A DNA stretch of 64,000 nucleotides from the NCBI RefSeq assembly GCF_002117485.1, contig NZ_CP021032.1, positions 310,001 to 374,000 of the forward strand, written 5' to 3'. A model generated the notes under the pieces. It saw only the letters and a program-made list of their open reading frames with translations. It was not told the origin of the DNA and ran no database searches. The first letter of the stretch is position 1. The number at the start of each line of letters is the position of its first letter. Shown one piece after another: positions 1 through 10,071 of the stretch. The position numbers were made by a program, and so were the translations under genes. The stretch is from Rhizobium sp. NXC14. Its GTDB lineage: Bacteria; Pseudomonadota; Alphaproteobacteria; Rhizobiales; Rhizobiaceae.

Positions 1-900
1 GGCGACGGACCCTGTTCGACGATCATGAGCGTGCACAGCTCCGTCGGTTGTGTGCCGATCCTGAAATTCGGCACCGAGGAGCAGCGGCAGCGCTTCCTGC
101 CGAAGCTTGCGACCGGCGAATGGATCGGCGGCTTCGCGCTGACCGAGCCGCAGGCCGGTTCCGATGCCTCGAACCTGAAGACCCGGGCCCGGCGCGACGG
201 CGACGACTATGTGATCGACGGCGCCAAGCAGTTCATCACATCTGGAAAGAACGGTAATGTCATCATCGTCTTTGCCGTCACCGATCCCGAAGCCGGCAAG
301 AAGGGCATCACCGCCTTCATCGTGCCGACGGATACACCTGGCTATGAGGTGATCCGGGTCGAGGAAAAGCTCGGACTGCATTCCACCGATACCTGCCAGA
401 TCGCCTTCAACGCCATGCGCATTCCTGCGGATTTCAGGCTCGGTGCGGAAGGCGAAGGCTATCGCATCGCGCTCGCCAATCTCGAGGGCGGACGGATCGG
501 CATTGCCGCTCAAGCCGTTGGCATGGCACGGGCCGCTTTCGAGGCGGCGCGTGACTATGCCAGGGAGCGCACGGCTTTCGGCAAGCCGATTTTTGAGCAT
601 CAGGCCGTCGCCTTCCGCCTTGCTGACATGGGGGTGCGGATCGAGGCGGCACGTCAGCTCGTCTTTCACGCCGCTTCGCTCCGGGAGGCGGAGCTTCCCT
701 GCCTGTCGGAAGCGTCGATGGCGAAACTCTTTGCCTCGGAGATGGCCGAGCGCGTCTGCTCCGATGCGATCCAGATCCACGGCGGCTACGGCTACATGGC
801 CGATTACCCGGTTGAACGCATCTATCGCGACGTGCGCATCTGCCAGATCTATGAGGGAACGAGCGACGTGCAGCGCATGGTGATTGCCCGCAATCTGTAA
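1..900 (+). CDS. Acyl-CoA dehydrogenase, C-terminal part (5' end outside window)
   Basis: Flavin-dependent acyl-CoA alpha,beta-dehydrogenation. The reading frame is open from the first base, so the start lies upstream. Visible family features are the [13 protein letters not shown] segment that contacts flavin and substrate, the [12 protein letters not shown] stretch, the QIHGGYGYM segment, and the C-terminal YEGTSDVQ that carries the usual catalytic glutamate. About 300 of the usual roughly 380 residues are present. It lies 60 bp upstream of the branched-chain 2-oxoacid dehydrogenase genes on the same strand, so a role in oxidising branched-chain acyl-CoA (isovaleryl- or isobutyryl-CoA) is likely. 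The exact substrate is inferred from context only. Confidence 0.93.
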   Translation, partial: GDGPCSTIMSVHSSVGCVPILKFGTEEQRQRFLPKLATGEWIGGFALTEPQAGSDASNLKTRARRDGDDYVIDGAKQFITSGKNGNVIIVFAVTDPEAGKKGITAFIVPTDTPGYEVIRVEEKLGLHSTDTCQIAFNAMRIPADFRLGAEGEGYRIALANLEGGRIGIAAQAVGMARAAFEAARDYARERTAFGKPIFEHQAVAFRLADMGVRIEAARQLVFHAASLREAELPCLSEASMAKLFASEMAERVCSDAIQIHGGYGYMADYPVERIYRDVRICQIYEGTSDVQRMVIARNL

Positions 901-2193
<1,293 letters not shown>

Positions 2194-2194
2194 C

Positions 2195-3208
2195 ATGGCC
2201 AGGATGACGATGATCGAGGCCGTGCGTAGCGCCATGGACGTGTCAATGGCGAAGGACGACAATGTCGTCGTTTTCGGCGAAGATGTCGGTTATTTCGGCG
2301 GCGTCTTCCGCTGTACGCAGGGCCTGCAGGCAAAATATGGCAGGACGCGCTGCTTCGATACGCCGATCAGCGAATCCGGCATCGTCGGTACCGCAATCGG
2401 CATGGCCGCCTATGGGCTGAAGCCCTGCGTCGAGATCCAGTTCGCCGACTACATGTATCCGGCCTATGACCAGCTGACGCAGGAGGCGGCCCGCATCCGC
2501 TATCGCTCCAACGGCGATTTCACCTGCCCGATCGTTGTGCGCATGCCGACTGGCGGCGGCATCTTCGGCGGCCAGACGCACAGCCAGAGCCCGGAGGCGC
2601 TCTTCACCCATGTCTGCGGTCTGAAAGTGATTGTGCCGTCCAATCCCTATGACGCCAAGGGCCTGCTGATCGCGGCGATCGAGGACCCCGATCCCGTCAT
2701 GTTCCTGGAGCCGAAACGGCTCTATAATGGCCCCTTTGACGGCCATCACGAGCGGCCGGTGACGCCCTGGTCGAAACACGACCTCGGCGACGTGCCCGAT
2801 GGCCATTACACGATCCCGATCGGCAAGGCCGAGGTGCGGCGGGCGGGATCGGCGGTGACCGTCATTGCCTATGGCACGATGGTGCATGTGGCGCTGGCCG
2901 CGGCTGAGGACACCGGCATCGATGCCGAGGTGATTGATCTAAGAAGCCTGCTGCCGCTCGATCTCGATACGATCGTCAAATCGGTTACCAAGACCGGGCG
3001 CTGCGTCGTCGTCCATGAGGCGACCTTGACGTCGGGCTTCGGCGCCGAGGTCGTGTCACTGGTGCAGGAACATTGCTTCTATCACCTCGAAGCGCCTGTT
3101 GTGCGCGTCGCCGGCTGGGACACGCCCTATCCGCATGCGCAGGAGTGGGACTATTTCCCCGGTCCCGGCCGCGTCGGGCGGGCGCTTGCCGAAGTCATGG
3201 AGGCCTGA
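2195..3208 (+). CDS. bkdA2: Branched-chain 2-oxoacid dehydrogenase E1 component, beta subunit
   Basis: Beta subunit of the E1 heterotetramer, providing the second half of the ThDP site. The start at 2195 is chosen over an upstream in-frame ATG because it lies one base after the E1-alpha stop and begins the conserved MARMTMIEAVRSAMD sequence. The protein is then 337 residues, the usual length. Recognisable segments are VVVFGEDVGYFGGVFR and the C-terminal transketolase domain with the VIDLRSLLPLD segment. It lies in a tight operon, with E2 starting 3 bp after its stop. Confidence 0.95.
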   Translation: MARMTMIEAVRSAMDVSMAKDDNVVVFGEDVGYFGGVFRCTQGLQAKYGRTRCFDTPISESGIVGTAIGMAAYGLKPCVEIQFADYMYPAYDQLTQEAARIRYRSNGDFTCPIVVRMPTGGGIFGGQTHSQSPEALFTHVCGLKVIVPSNPYDAKGLLIAAIEDPDPVMFLEPKRLYNGPFDGHHERPVTPWSKHDLGDVPDGHYTIPIGKAEVRRAGSAVTVIAYGTMVHVALAAAEDTGIDAEVIDLRSLLPLDLDTIVKSVTKTGRCVVVHEATLTSGFGAEVVSLVQEHCFYHLEAPVVRVAGWDTPYPHAQEWDYFPGPGRVGRALAEVMEA

Positions 3209-3211
3209 GCC

Positions 3212-4456
3212 ATGGGCGAATTCATCATCAAGATGCCCGATGTCGGGGAAGGGGTCGCCGAGGCCGAGTTGGTGGAATGGCATGTGAAGACGGGAGATCC
3301 CGTCCGCGAGGACATGGTGATCGCCGCCGTGATGACGGACAAGGCGACGGTCGAAATTCCCTCTCCCGTCGATGGCACTGTCATCTGGCTCGCCGGCGAT
3401 ATCGGAGACCGCATCGCGGTCAAGGCCCCGCTGGTGCGGATCGAAACGGCGGAAGGTGCCGGTGAGGCCCAACCGATGCCGATCTCGCAGGCGCCGAGCG
3501 CCGAAGTGGTCAAAGCGGAGATCGCCAGGCCTGCCCCAGCGACGCCGATCACCGCTGCGCCGGCTGCTGCGGCTGCGCCCGCCGAAAAGCCGCTTGCCGC
3601 GCCTTCCGTGCGGCTCTTCGCCAGGGAAAGCGGTGTTGATCTGAGGCAAGTGCAGGGGACCGGGCCGGCCGGGCGCATCCTGCGCGAAGATGTCGAGCAA
3701 TTCCTCGTGCAAGGCGCCGCTCCGGCCCTCCTAAGGGGCGGATCCGCCAAGAAGACGGCGACCGAGGAGATCAAGCTCACCGGGCTGCGCCGCCGCATCG
3801 CCGAGAAAATGGTGCTGTCCACCTCGCGCATTCCCCACATCACCTATGTGGAGGAAGTAGACATGACGGCGCTGGAGGAACTGCGCGCCACCATGAACGG
3901 CGACCGCAGGGAGGGCCATCCCAAGCTCACGGTCCTGCCCTTCCTGATGCAGGCCCTGGTCAAAGCCATTGCCGGGCAGCCCGAGGTAAACGCCACTTTC
4001 GACGACGATGCCGGTATCATCACGCGCCATAGTGCCGTGCATATCGGCATCGCCACGCAGACGCCGGCAGGCTTGACCGTGCCTGTCGTGCGGCACGCGG
4101 AAGCGCGTGGCATTTGGGATTGCGCCGCCGAAATGGCCCGGCTGGCGGAGGCGGCGCGCTCGGGCACGGCGACGCGCGACGAGCTTTCCGGCTCCACCAT
4201 CACCATCAGCTCGCTCGGCGCGCTCGGCGGCATCGTCTCGACGCCTGTCATCAACCATCCGGAGGTGGCGATCATCGGCGTCAACAAGATCGCCACGCGC
4301 CCGGTCTGGGACGGCACGCAATTCGTGCCGCGCAAGATGATGAACCTCTCCTCCAGTTTCGATCATCGCATCATCGACGGCTGGGATGCGGCGACCTTCG
4401 TCCAGCGGATCCGCACGCTGCTCGAAACACCGGCGCTCATTTTCATCGAAGGCTGA
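3212..4456 (+). CDS. bkdB: Branched-chain 2-oxoacid dehydrogenase E2 component (dihydrolipoyl transacylase)
   Basis: Core acyltransferase of the complex, moving the branched acyl group from E1 to CoA. Domain order in 414 residues: an N-terminal lipoyl domain with the lipoylated lysine in [12 protein letters not shown] (about K44); an Ala/Pro-rich linker (about 95-130); a peripheral subunit-binding domain ([12 protein letters not shown], about 132-168); and the catalytic domain ending in [15 protein letters not shown], which holds the HxxxDG active site near residues 383-389. It has one lipoyl domain only. Gaps to its neighbours are 3 bp on each side. Confidence 0.95.
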   Translation: MGEFIIKMPDVGEGVAEAELVEWHVKTGDPVREDMVIAAVMTDKATVEIPSPVDGTVIWLAGDIGDRIAVKAPLVRIETAEGAGEAQPMPISQAPSAEVVKAEIARPAPATPITAAPAAAAAPAEKPLAAPSVRLFARESGVDLRQVQGTGPAGRILREDVEQFLVQGAAPALLRGGSAKKTATEEIKLTGLRRRIAEKMVLSTSRIPHITYVEEVDMTALEELRATMNGDRREGHPKLTVLPFLMQALVKAIAGQPEVNATFDDDAGIITRHSAVHIGIATQTPAGLTVPVVRHAEARGIWDCAAEMARLAEAARSGTATRDELSGSTITISSLGALGGIVSTPVINHPEVAIIGVNKIATRPVWDGTQFVPRKMMNLSSSFDHRIIDGWDAATFVQRIRTLLETPALIFIEG

Positions 4457-4459
4457 GCC

Positions 4460-5857
4460 ATGAAAGAAATTGTCTGCAAGCTCCTCGTCATCGGCGCCGG
4501 CCCGGGCGGTTATGTCTGCGCCATCCGCGCAGGACAGCTCGGCGTCGATACCGTCATCGTCGAGGCCGGCAAGCCGGGCGGCACCTGTCTGACAGTCGGC
4601 TGCATTCCCTCCAAGGCACTGATCCATGCTGCCGAAGAGTTCGACGCCACGCAAAAGATGCTCGCCGGCAAAAATCCAATGGGCATCCGCATCGAAGGCG
4701 CCTCGATCGATCTCGCAAGGACGATCGCCTGGAAGGACGGCATTGTCGGCCGGCTGACGGGCGGCGTTTCGGGTCTGCTGCAGAAGGCGCGGGTGAAGAT
4801 CGTCCATGGCCGCGCCCGTTTCCGTGACGGCAAGACGGTGGAGGTGGAGACCGAAACCGGCCAGCAGGTCATCCGCGCCGAGACCGTGGTGATCGCCACC
4901 GGATCCGATCCGGTGGAGCTTGCCAATCTGCCTTTCGGCGGCCGCGTCATTTCCTCGACTGAGGCGCTGTCGCTGACGGAACTGCCGAAAAAGCTCGTCG
5001 TGGTCGGCGGCGGTTATATCGGCTTGGAACTCGGCATGGCCTTTTCGAAGATGGGCTCCGAGGTGAGCGTCGTCGAGGCGACGCCGCAGGTGCTGCCGAT
5101 CTATGATGCGGAGTTGGTGCGTCCCGTCATGCGCAAGCTGACCGAGAGCGGTATCCGGGTGCTGACGGGTGCAAAGGCGATGGGTCTTGCCGATAGTGGC
5201 GAGGCAATGATCGTTGAAACGTCGGACAGCCGGCGTGAGACGCTGCCGGCGGATCGCATCCTTGTCACTGTCGGCCGCCGCCCGCGAACGGCGGGCTCCG
5301 GCCTCGAAGAACTCGATCTCGACCGCGCCGGTCCGTATCTGAGGATCGACGATCAATGCCGCACCTCGATGCGCGGCATCTATGCGATCGGCGACGTGAC
5401 CGGCGAGCCGATGCTGGCGCATCGGGCGATGGCGCAAGGGGAGATGGTGGCAGAAATCGTTGCGGGCAAGAAGCGGGGTTGGGACAAAAGATGCATTCCC
5501 GCCATCTGCTTTACCGATCCTGAGATCGTCAGCGCCGGTCTCTCGCCGGCGGAGGCGCGCGCGCAAGGATATGAGATCCGCACCGGTCAGTTTCCGTTCA
5601 GCGCCAACGGGCGGGCGATGACGATGCTCTCCGAAGAGGGCTTTGTGCGCGTCGTCGCGCGCGCCGACACGAACCTCGTTCTCGGCTTGCAGGCGGTGGG
5701 GGCAGGAGTGTCCGAGCTTTCGGCAGCTTTTGCGCTGGCGATCGAGATGGGAGCACGCCTGGAAGACATCGCCGGCACCATCCACGTCCATCCGACCCGT
5801 AGCGAAGCGCTCATGGAAGCAGCGCTGAAAGCGTTGGGAAACGCTTTGCACATCTGA
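4460..5857 (+). CDS. lpdA: Dihydrolipoyl dehydrogenase (E3) of the branched-chain complex
   Basis: FAD- and NAD-dependent reoxidation of dihydrolipoamide. The 465 residues show the N-terminal FAD site VIGAGPGGYV, the redox-active disulfide in GGTCLTVGCIPSK (C43 and C48), the NAD site VVGGGYIGLELG, and the C-terminal dimer-interface motif [12 protein letters not shown] with the catalytic His-Glu pair. It is the last gene of the bkd operon. The final 117 bp (5741-5857) have a close ungapped copy at 9704-9820. Confidence 0.95.
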   Translation: MKEIVCKLLVIGAGPGGYVCAIRAGQLGVDTVIVEAGKPGGTCLTVGCIPSKALIHAAEEFDATQKMLAGKNPMGIRIEGASIDLARTIAWKDGIVGRLTGGVSGLLQKARVKIVHGRARFRDGKTVEVETETGQQVIRAETVVIATGSDPVELANLPFGGRVISSTEALSLTELPKKLVVVGGGYIGLELGMAFSKMGSEVSVVEATPQVLPIYDAELVRPVMRKLTESGIRVLTGAKAMGLADSGEAMIVETSDSRRETLPADRILVTVGRRPRTAGSGLEELDLDRAGPYLRIDDQCRTSMRGIYAIGDVTGEPMLAHRAMAQGEMVAEIVAGKKRGWDKRCIPAICFTDPEIVSAGLSPAEARAQGYEIRTGQFPFSANGRAMTMLSEEGFVRVVARADTNLVLGLQAVGAGVSELSAAFALAIEMGARLEDIAGTIHVHPTRSEALMEAALKALGNALHI

Positions 5858-6143
5858 GCCGACTGGACCCGGATCACGCATGACGTCTGCCGGTTCGGAT
5901 CCCATCAACTGAGACCGGAATAAGGCCGTGCCGATGCCGAAAGGCTTTGCCCAAAAGGCAAGAGCCCGACCTGTCGCAATAGGATCAGCGTCACACGGAC
6001 ATTGGTCGACAGGCCGACTACCCCTTACGCGCTGCTTCGTCATCGCGGCGGCAATCCGCGGATATGACATAGATCGCCGTTCGTGGAGCTGATTGACAAA
6101 CTTTGCCAAGTCCAGCTAACCTACTCGCACCATGGAGGCTCGA
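5858..6143. other. Intergenic stretch after the bkd operon, partly occupied by a gene remnant
   Basis: No intact gene is visible here. 5922-6018 is a gtrA-like fragment listed separately. The rest is unremarkable, apart from the GGAGG ribosome site at 6134-6138 that serves the antitoxin gene starting at 6144. Confidence 0.5.
5922..6018 (-). pseudogene. Remnant of a gtrA-like gene 3' region
   Basis: This 97-base stretch aligns base for base with 23583-23680, inside the intact GtrA-family gene further along the window. I count about 16 mismatches and one single-base deletion. The deletion breaks the reading frame, and nothing else of the gene is present on either side. It is a decayed partial copy of that gene or of a close paralogue. 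Confidence 0.75.
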
Positions 6144-6398
6144 ATGGCTACGATGAACGTATCTCTTCCGGACCCGATGAAAGATTGGGTTGAGGCACAA
6201 GCAAAGAGCGGGCGATATTCCAATGCCAGTGACTATGTGCGCGACCTGATCCGGAGGGACCAAATTCGCGGTGACAAGGTTGCCGCCATGCAACGTTTCG
6301 TTGATGACGGTTTAAAAAGCGGTATTGGCAGCCGCTCGAAGGGCGAACTCTTTGCCGCCGCAGTGGCACGTGCAGAAACAACGCGCGGCAGTAGATAA
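6144..6398 (+). CDS. ParD-type ribbon-helix-helix antitoxin
   Basis: Type II antitoxin of 84 residues. The N-terminal MATMNVSLPDPMKDWVEAQ is the beta strand and first helix of a ribbon-helix-helix fold. YSNASDYVRDLIRRD is the second helix typical of ParD/CopG proteins. The C-terminal half would wrap the toxin. Start 6144 is preferred to the ATG at 6132, because GGAGG at 6134-6138 lies 5 bases before 6144 and overlaps the upstream candidate. The stop overlaps the toxin start by one base. Confidence 0.88.
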   Translation: MATMNVSLPDPMKDWVEAQAKSGRYSNASDYVRDLIRRDQIRGDKVAAMQRFVDDGLKSGIGSRSKGELFAAAVARAETTRGSR

Positions 6399-6688
6399 TG
6401 CGCTTTGACCTTTCAGTCGAAGCGGAAGAGGACATCATTGCGATCGCCGAACAAGGAGTGCGCATGTTCGGAGCCGCACAGGCTAGGCTGTATCATGACG
6501 AGTTGTTTACCGCGCTTGATCTGATTGCGGCCAATCCCCGAATGGCGCGTGAGCGAGAAGAGATTTCGCCGCCAGTTAGAGTTCATCCGTTCAAAGCCCA
6601 TCTCATTGTCTACCGCATCGAGGACGGAACTATATTCGTGATCCGAATACGCCATGGACACGAAGACTGGGCCAGCGATCCCGCTTAG
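6398..6688 (+). CDS. ParE/RelE-superfamily toxin
   Basis: 96-residue partner of the ParD-type antitoxin, with start and stop sharing one base. It has the compact RelE/ParE features: the N-terminal MRFDLSVEAEEDIIAIAEQG helix hairpin, and the central basic strand region PPVRVHPFKAHLIVYRIEDG followed by VIRIRHGHEDW. ParE members poison DNA gyrase. The target here is inferred from family only. The pair sits in a patch of decayed fragments, as is common for mobile toxin-antitoxin pairs. Confidence 0.88.
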   Translation: MRFDLSVEAEEDIIAIAEQGVRMFGAAQARLYHDELFTALDLIAANPRMAREREEISPPVRVHPFKAHLIVYRIEDGTIFVIRIRHGHEDWASDPA

Positions 6689-6961
6689 GCCTGGCTGAGT
6701 GAATGAACAAGCACAGTTGCATGGGGCAATAGGCCCCGGGAATATCGTCAGCAAAGCCTGTTAATAGAACCCCGACCGATCGCTGGAGAAACCGCGTCGT
6801 CCACTCGGATAGCAGGGGACGAGGTGTTCGCCGCGATCAGCCCCTGCGAGAGGCAAACACGTAGTCGCCTCCCATGCGCTAGAGCAGATCCTGTGATCGA
6901 CGAATATGTGAGGTGACGAGGCGAGTCGAAGCGGATTCAAAATCCATATCGGAAGAGCTGG
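6689..6961. pseudogene. Degraded patch with an EAL-gene 3' remnant at 6785-6843
   Basis: No open gene is visible. 6785-6843 aligns without gaps to 12267-12325, which covers the last nine codons, the stop and 31 bases downstream of the GGDEF-EAL gene. I count about seven mismatches. A shorter match, 6744-6760, is identical to 10532-10548 in the same gene, so the patch may be an internally deleted relic of a related gene. The short match alone could be chance. Confidence 0.6.
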
Positions 6962-7120
6962 ATGATGGGACGAGCACTGAGCGATAATCTTCGATTACGG
7001 GTCCTGAAAGCATCTGCGGCGGGCGTGTCTGCACGCCAGGCGGCAGCCCGGTTCGGGATTGCGATTTCGACGGGAATTCGCTGGATCGCAGGAGCGAAAG
7101 ATGGCGAGCCCACATTCTGA
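6962..7120 (+). pseudogene. Truncated IS630-family transposase, N-terminal helix-turn-helix only
   Basis: The 52-codon frame beginning at ATG 6962 reads as the classic N-terminus of IS630-type transposases: SDNLRLRVLKASAAG, then ARQAAARFGIAIST and IRWIAGAKDGEP. It ends at TGA 7118-7120, where the family would continue through a basic linker. Weak linker-like coding continues to about 7160. There is no DDE catalytic domain and no recognisable terminal repeats. It is a dead fragment. Confidence 0.7.
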
Positions 7121-7323
7121 CCGCAAGGTTGGCGGTGCCGCGCAAAGTCGCACCCGAAGGACGGCTGAAACCCAGGCGACAATCGCCGCGGGGTGCATGT
7201 GATCCCTGGCTACGCCCTCCGGAGTTTCACTCACGCAACCACGGCCGACTGTTTCTCTGGGGGCCTGGCCTCATTTTGGCCCGACACAGAAGCTGGATCA
7301 ATCACCAACGCCAGTGCGTTCGA
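7121..7323. other. Intergenic, no gene recognised
   Basis: After the IS630 stub the sequence keeps no convincing reading frame. It ends at the 3' side of the minus-strand slipin gene. I see no structured repeat in it. Confidence 0.4.
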
Positions 7324-8085
7324 TCACTTCGGCTTATTGGCCATTAGATTTCCCAACTCCATCGGGAAGGGGAATAAAATCGTCGAAGTCTTCTCGCTGG
7401 CGATGACGTTCAAAGTGCTCAAGTAACGAAGTTGCATCGCCTCCGGCTGTCTGGCCAGAATTTCCGCCGCTTCCAGTAGCTTCGCTGCAGCTTGCTGTTC
7501 GCCCTCGGCATTGATGACCTTTGCGCGGCGTTCGCGTTCAGCTTCCGCTTGGCGAGCAATCGCGCGTATCATCGACTCGTTGATGTCCACATGTTTGATC
7601 TCGACAGTGGCTACTTTAATTCCCCAGGCGTCCGTCTGAGAGTCGAGGATTTCCTGAATATCGGAGTTGAGCCTGTCGCGTTCTGCCAGCATTTCATCGA
7701 GGTCGTGCTTGCCGAGAACGGAGCGCAACGTCGTCTGAGCAAGCTGACTTGTTGCCATCATGAAATCCTCGACCTGGATTGTCGACTTCTCGGGGTCCAT
7801 GACCCTGAAGTAGATCACCGCGCTGACTCGAACCGAGACATTGTCATGTGAGATGACGTCCTGGCTAGGGACATCGAGTACGCGCGTGCGCAAGTCGACG
7901 CGGATCATCTGCTGGACATAGGGAATGAGCAGAATCAAGCCGGGTCCCTTGACTCCGGTAAAGCGGCCAAGCGTGAACACGACGCCGCGTTCATATTCCC
8001 TCAGGATCTTGACCGCGGATGCGAGGATGGCGACCGCAACGACAATGGCCACCAAATAGAAGGCAAGATCTGCAAACATATCCAT
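7324..8085 (-). CDS. Slipin (stomatin/SPFH-family membrane protein)
   Basis: 253-residue SPFH protein. One N-terminal membrane helix (about residues 7-28) is followed by [21 protein letters not shown], the conserved opening of the stomatin domain, and [17 protein letters not shown]. The later helical segment [22 protein letters not shown] is the coiled-coil oligomerisation part. Prokaryotic slipins form large membrane rings and are almost always encoded with NfeD proteases, as here: the NfeD gene lies 29 bp upstream on the same strand. Its likely role is organising membrane microdomains or holding the NfeD protease. Confidence 0.93.
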   Translation of the reverse strand: MDMFADLAFYLVAIVVAVAILASAVKILREYERGVVFTLGRFTGVKGPGLILLIPYVQQMIRVDLRTRVLDVPSQDVISHDNVSVRVSAVIYFRVMDPEKSTIQVEDFMMATSQLAQTTLRSVLGKHDLDEMLAERDRLNSDIQEILDSQTDAWGIKVATVEIKHVDINESMIRAIARQAEAERERRAKVINAEGEQQAAAKLLEAAEILARQPEAMQLRYLSTLNVIASEKTSTILFPFPMELGNLMANKPK

Positions 8086-8114
8086 GGCTTCTCCTCCCGC
8101 GTCCTTGCGTGTCG

Positions 8115-9518
8115 CTAGGTGTTCTTAGGACGGCTGGCGACCTCGAGCGCCAGCCCGTTGCGACCCGTCACCCTGACAGGGTCACCAGCAACAAGGGGTT
8201 CGGCGGAAACGGCCTTCCAGCGTTCGCCATGCGCGATGACGTAGCCCGAGAGCCCCGTCCAACTCTCAACTTTACCGGAAATGCCAATCATCTCCTCTGC
8301 ACCGGTTGCGACCTGGCGCAATCGCGAGGTGAATGCCAGGCGAGCAACGAGAAGGCTAAAGGCAAGAATTCCAAATGCAATTGCGCCCAGTAGAGGACGC
8401 GACACTTGCAGGCCGGGTATATCGGTATCAAACAAGATGGTCGCTCCCAGGATCACGGCTACCCCGCCGCCGATGCCCAAAGCGCCGAAGCTTGGCGAAT
8501 GAGCCTCAGCCACTGTCAATCCCACGCCGAGCAAAATAAGCCCAAGGGCGGCAAAACTTACCGGCAGCAATGCCAGGGCATAGAGACCAAGGAGGAGGCA
8601 GATGCCGCCGATCGTGCCAGGAAGCATTGTCCCAGGTGCGAGAAATTCGAAGATCAGGCCATAGATACCGACCATCATCAGGATGATTGCGATGTTCGGA
8701 TCGGTAATGACGGAAAGCAGGCGCGTGCGCCAGTCAGGCTCGAATTCCTGTACGGCCAAACCGGCGGTATCGAGCCGGACCTCCGTTTGACCGACCCGCA
8801 CCACGTGCCCCTGTGCCTTTGCAAAGAGATCGGTGACATCGACTGCAATGAAATCGATGGCATGTTCGCGCACTGCCGCTGTGGATGAAAGGCTTGCAGC
8901 TTCGCGGACAGCACGCTCTGCCCAGTCCGCGTTGCGATTGCGCAATTCAGCAAGCCCACGAATGTAAGCGACTGCGTCGTTAACGGCTTTTGCTTCATGG
9001 GCATTGCCTGGAGCTTCCGGCTGCTTGCCACCAGGTTCGCTCGGCTTCTTTTCGGGTTCCTCATCACCGCCGAAAGGCTTCACGCCGAGCGCGATTGGTG
9101 TCGCCGCACCCAAATTGGTCCCAGGGGCCATTACCGCAATGTGGCTTGCGTAGAGAACATAGGTGCCGGCGCTGGCAGCCCGTGCCCCGCTTGGCGCGAC
9201 GAAACTCGCGACAGGCACCGGCGAGGCAAGGATCGCGCGGATGATTTCCCGCATGGAGGTGTCAAGGCCACCTGGTGTATCCATTTGCAGGACGATCAAG
9301 ACCGCTTCACGTTCGCCAGCACGCTGAATGCCTCGTACCACGTAGTCAGCTATAGCGGGCCCAATGGCGCCATTCACCTTGAGGACGACAGACGCTCGGT
9401 CAGACGCCGACGGTGCGCCGAAGCCCCAAGCTGAAAGAAGCAAAAACAACAAAGTGAAGATTGGCGGTTGCCATCGCCAACACGTCAATCCCCGCGTGCC
9501 AATCGGCGGAACGTACAT
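8115..9518 (-). CDS. NfeD-family membrane serine protease
   Basis: 467 residues. A signal-type hydrophobic segment (about 18-34) is followed by a ClpP-class protease domain with [12 protein letters not shown] and the nucleophile in ARAASAGTY (S116). The likely general-base lysine is in [13 protein letters not shown] (K177). Four to five membrane helices follow (about 270-390), then a C-terminal OB-fold NfeD domain ([20 protein letters not shown] onward). The archaeal homologue cleaves the hydrophobic C-terminus of the partner stomatin. It is paired with the slipin gene directly downstream. The Pro/Glu/Lys-rich insert at about 150-172 is variable in the family. Confidence 0.92.
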   Translation of the reverse strand: MYVPPIGTRGLTCWRWQPPIFTLLFLLLSAWGFGAPSASDRASVVLKVNGAIGPAIADYVVRGIQRAGEREAVLIVLQMDTPGGLDTSMREIIRAILASPVPVASFVAPSGARAASAGTYVLYASHIAVMAPGTNLGAATPIALGVKPFGGDEEPEKKPSEPGGKQPEAPGNAHEAKAVNDAVAYIRGLAELRNRNADWAERAVREAASLSSTAAVREHAIDFIAVDVTDLFAKAQGHVVRVGQTEVRLDTAGLAVQEFEPDWRTRLLSVITDPNIAIILMMVGIYGLIFEFLAPGTMLPGTIGGICLLLGLYALALLPVSFAALGLILLGVGLTVAEAHSPSFGALGIGGGVAVILGATILFDTDIPGLQVSRPLLGAIAFGILAFSLLVARLAFTSRLRQVATGAEEMIGISGKVESWTGLSGYVIAHGERWKAVSAEPLVAGDPVRVTGRNGLALEVASRPKNT

Positions 9519-10071
9519 AGTATTTAATGTATGTCGGATATTACAAAGAAAAAGACGCAGGCGTCAGAGGCTCATGTTCAAGCCGTCTTATGCGCTCGTA
9601 AAGGCGAAGTTGGCTAAGCGCGTTGCACGGATGCGAGCCGCGTGGCCTATTTTTGAAGGTCGCTGGCAGCCAGCGACGCGCATTCCGATGCAGCGAAACG
9701 GTTGTCGAGATGGGTGCACACTTGGAAGACATCGCCGGCACCGTCCACACTCATCCGACCCGCAGCGAAGCGCTCATGGAAGCGGTGCTGAAGGCTTTCG
9801 GAAGCGCCCTGCATATTTGATCGAAACCGAAATCGGAATGCCGTCGACCATCCCAGATGCCATAATAATCAGATACTTCAGGATCTTATCGCCAAGCGAG
9901 AATATCCTGTTCGTCGAGATGTCTTACGACCGAGCTATATGTCGACAGCTTCAATATTTGGCAACCAGATCATGCAATTCTATAGAGCGTCAGCGGTTAG
10001 TTCTTCCGCTTCTATGACCCATGAAGGGTTTCACTCCGCGTCATCAAGCGCTGCGAGGAGCCCAGGGTCGC
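9519..10071. other. Intergenic stretch between nfeD and the GGDEF-EAL gene
   Basis: Apart from the lpd remnant at 9704-9820 I recognise no gene. An in-frame ATG at 10021 precedes the likely start of the next gene at 10072 but has no visible ribosome site. Confidence 0.4.
9704..9820 (+). pseudogene. Remnant of a dihydrolipoyl dehydrogenase gene, last 39 codons
   Basis: 117 bases align without gaps to the 3' end of lpdA (5741-5857), including the stop codon. The reading frame is kept and gives [20 protein letters not shown] in place of EMGARLEDIAGTIHVHPTRS. Most differences are synonymous or conservative. Nothing of lpd is visible upstream, and the sequence after the stop is unrelated to that after lpdA. 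It is the tail of a second, diverged lpd gene or a partial duplication. Confidence 0.85.

Noticed and set aside
3731..6109. 792-codon open frame on the minus strand across bkdB and lpdA
   Set aside because: It is antisense to two well-supported genes, rich in Arg, His and Asp in a pattern typical of GC-rich mirror frames, and has no recognisable domain.
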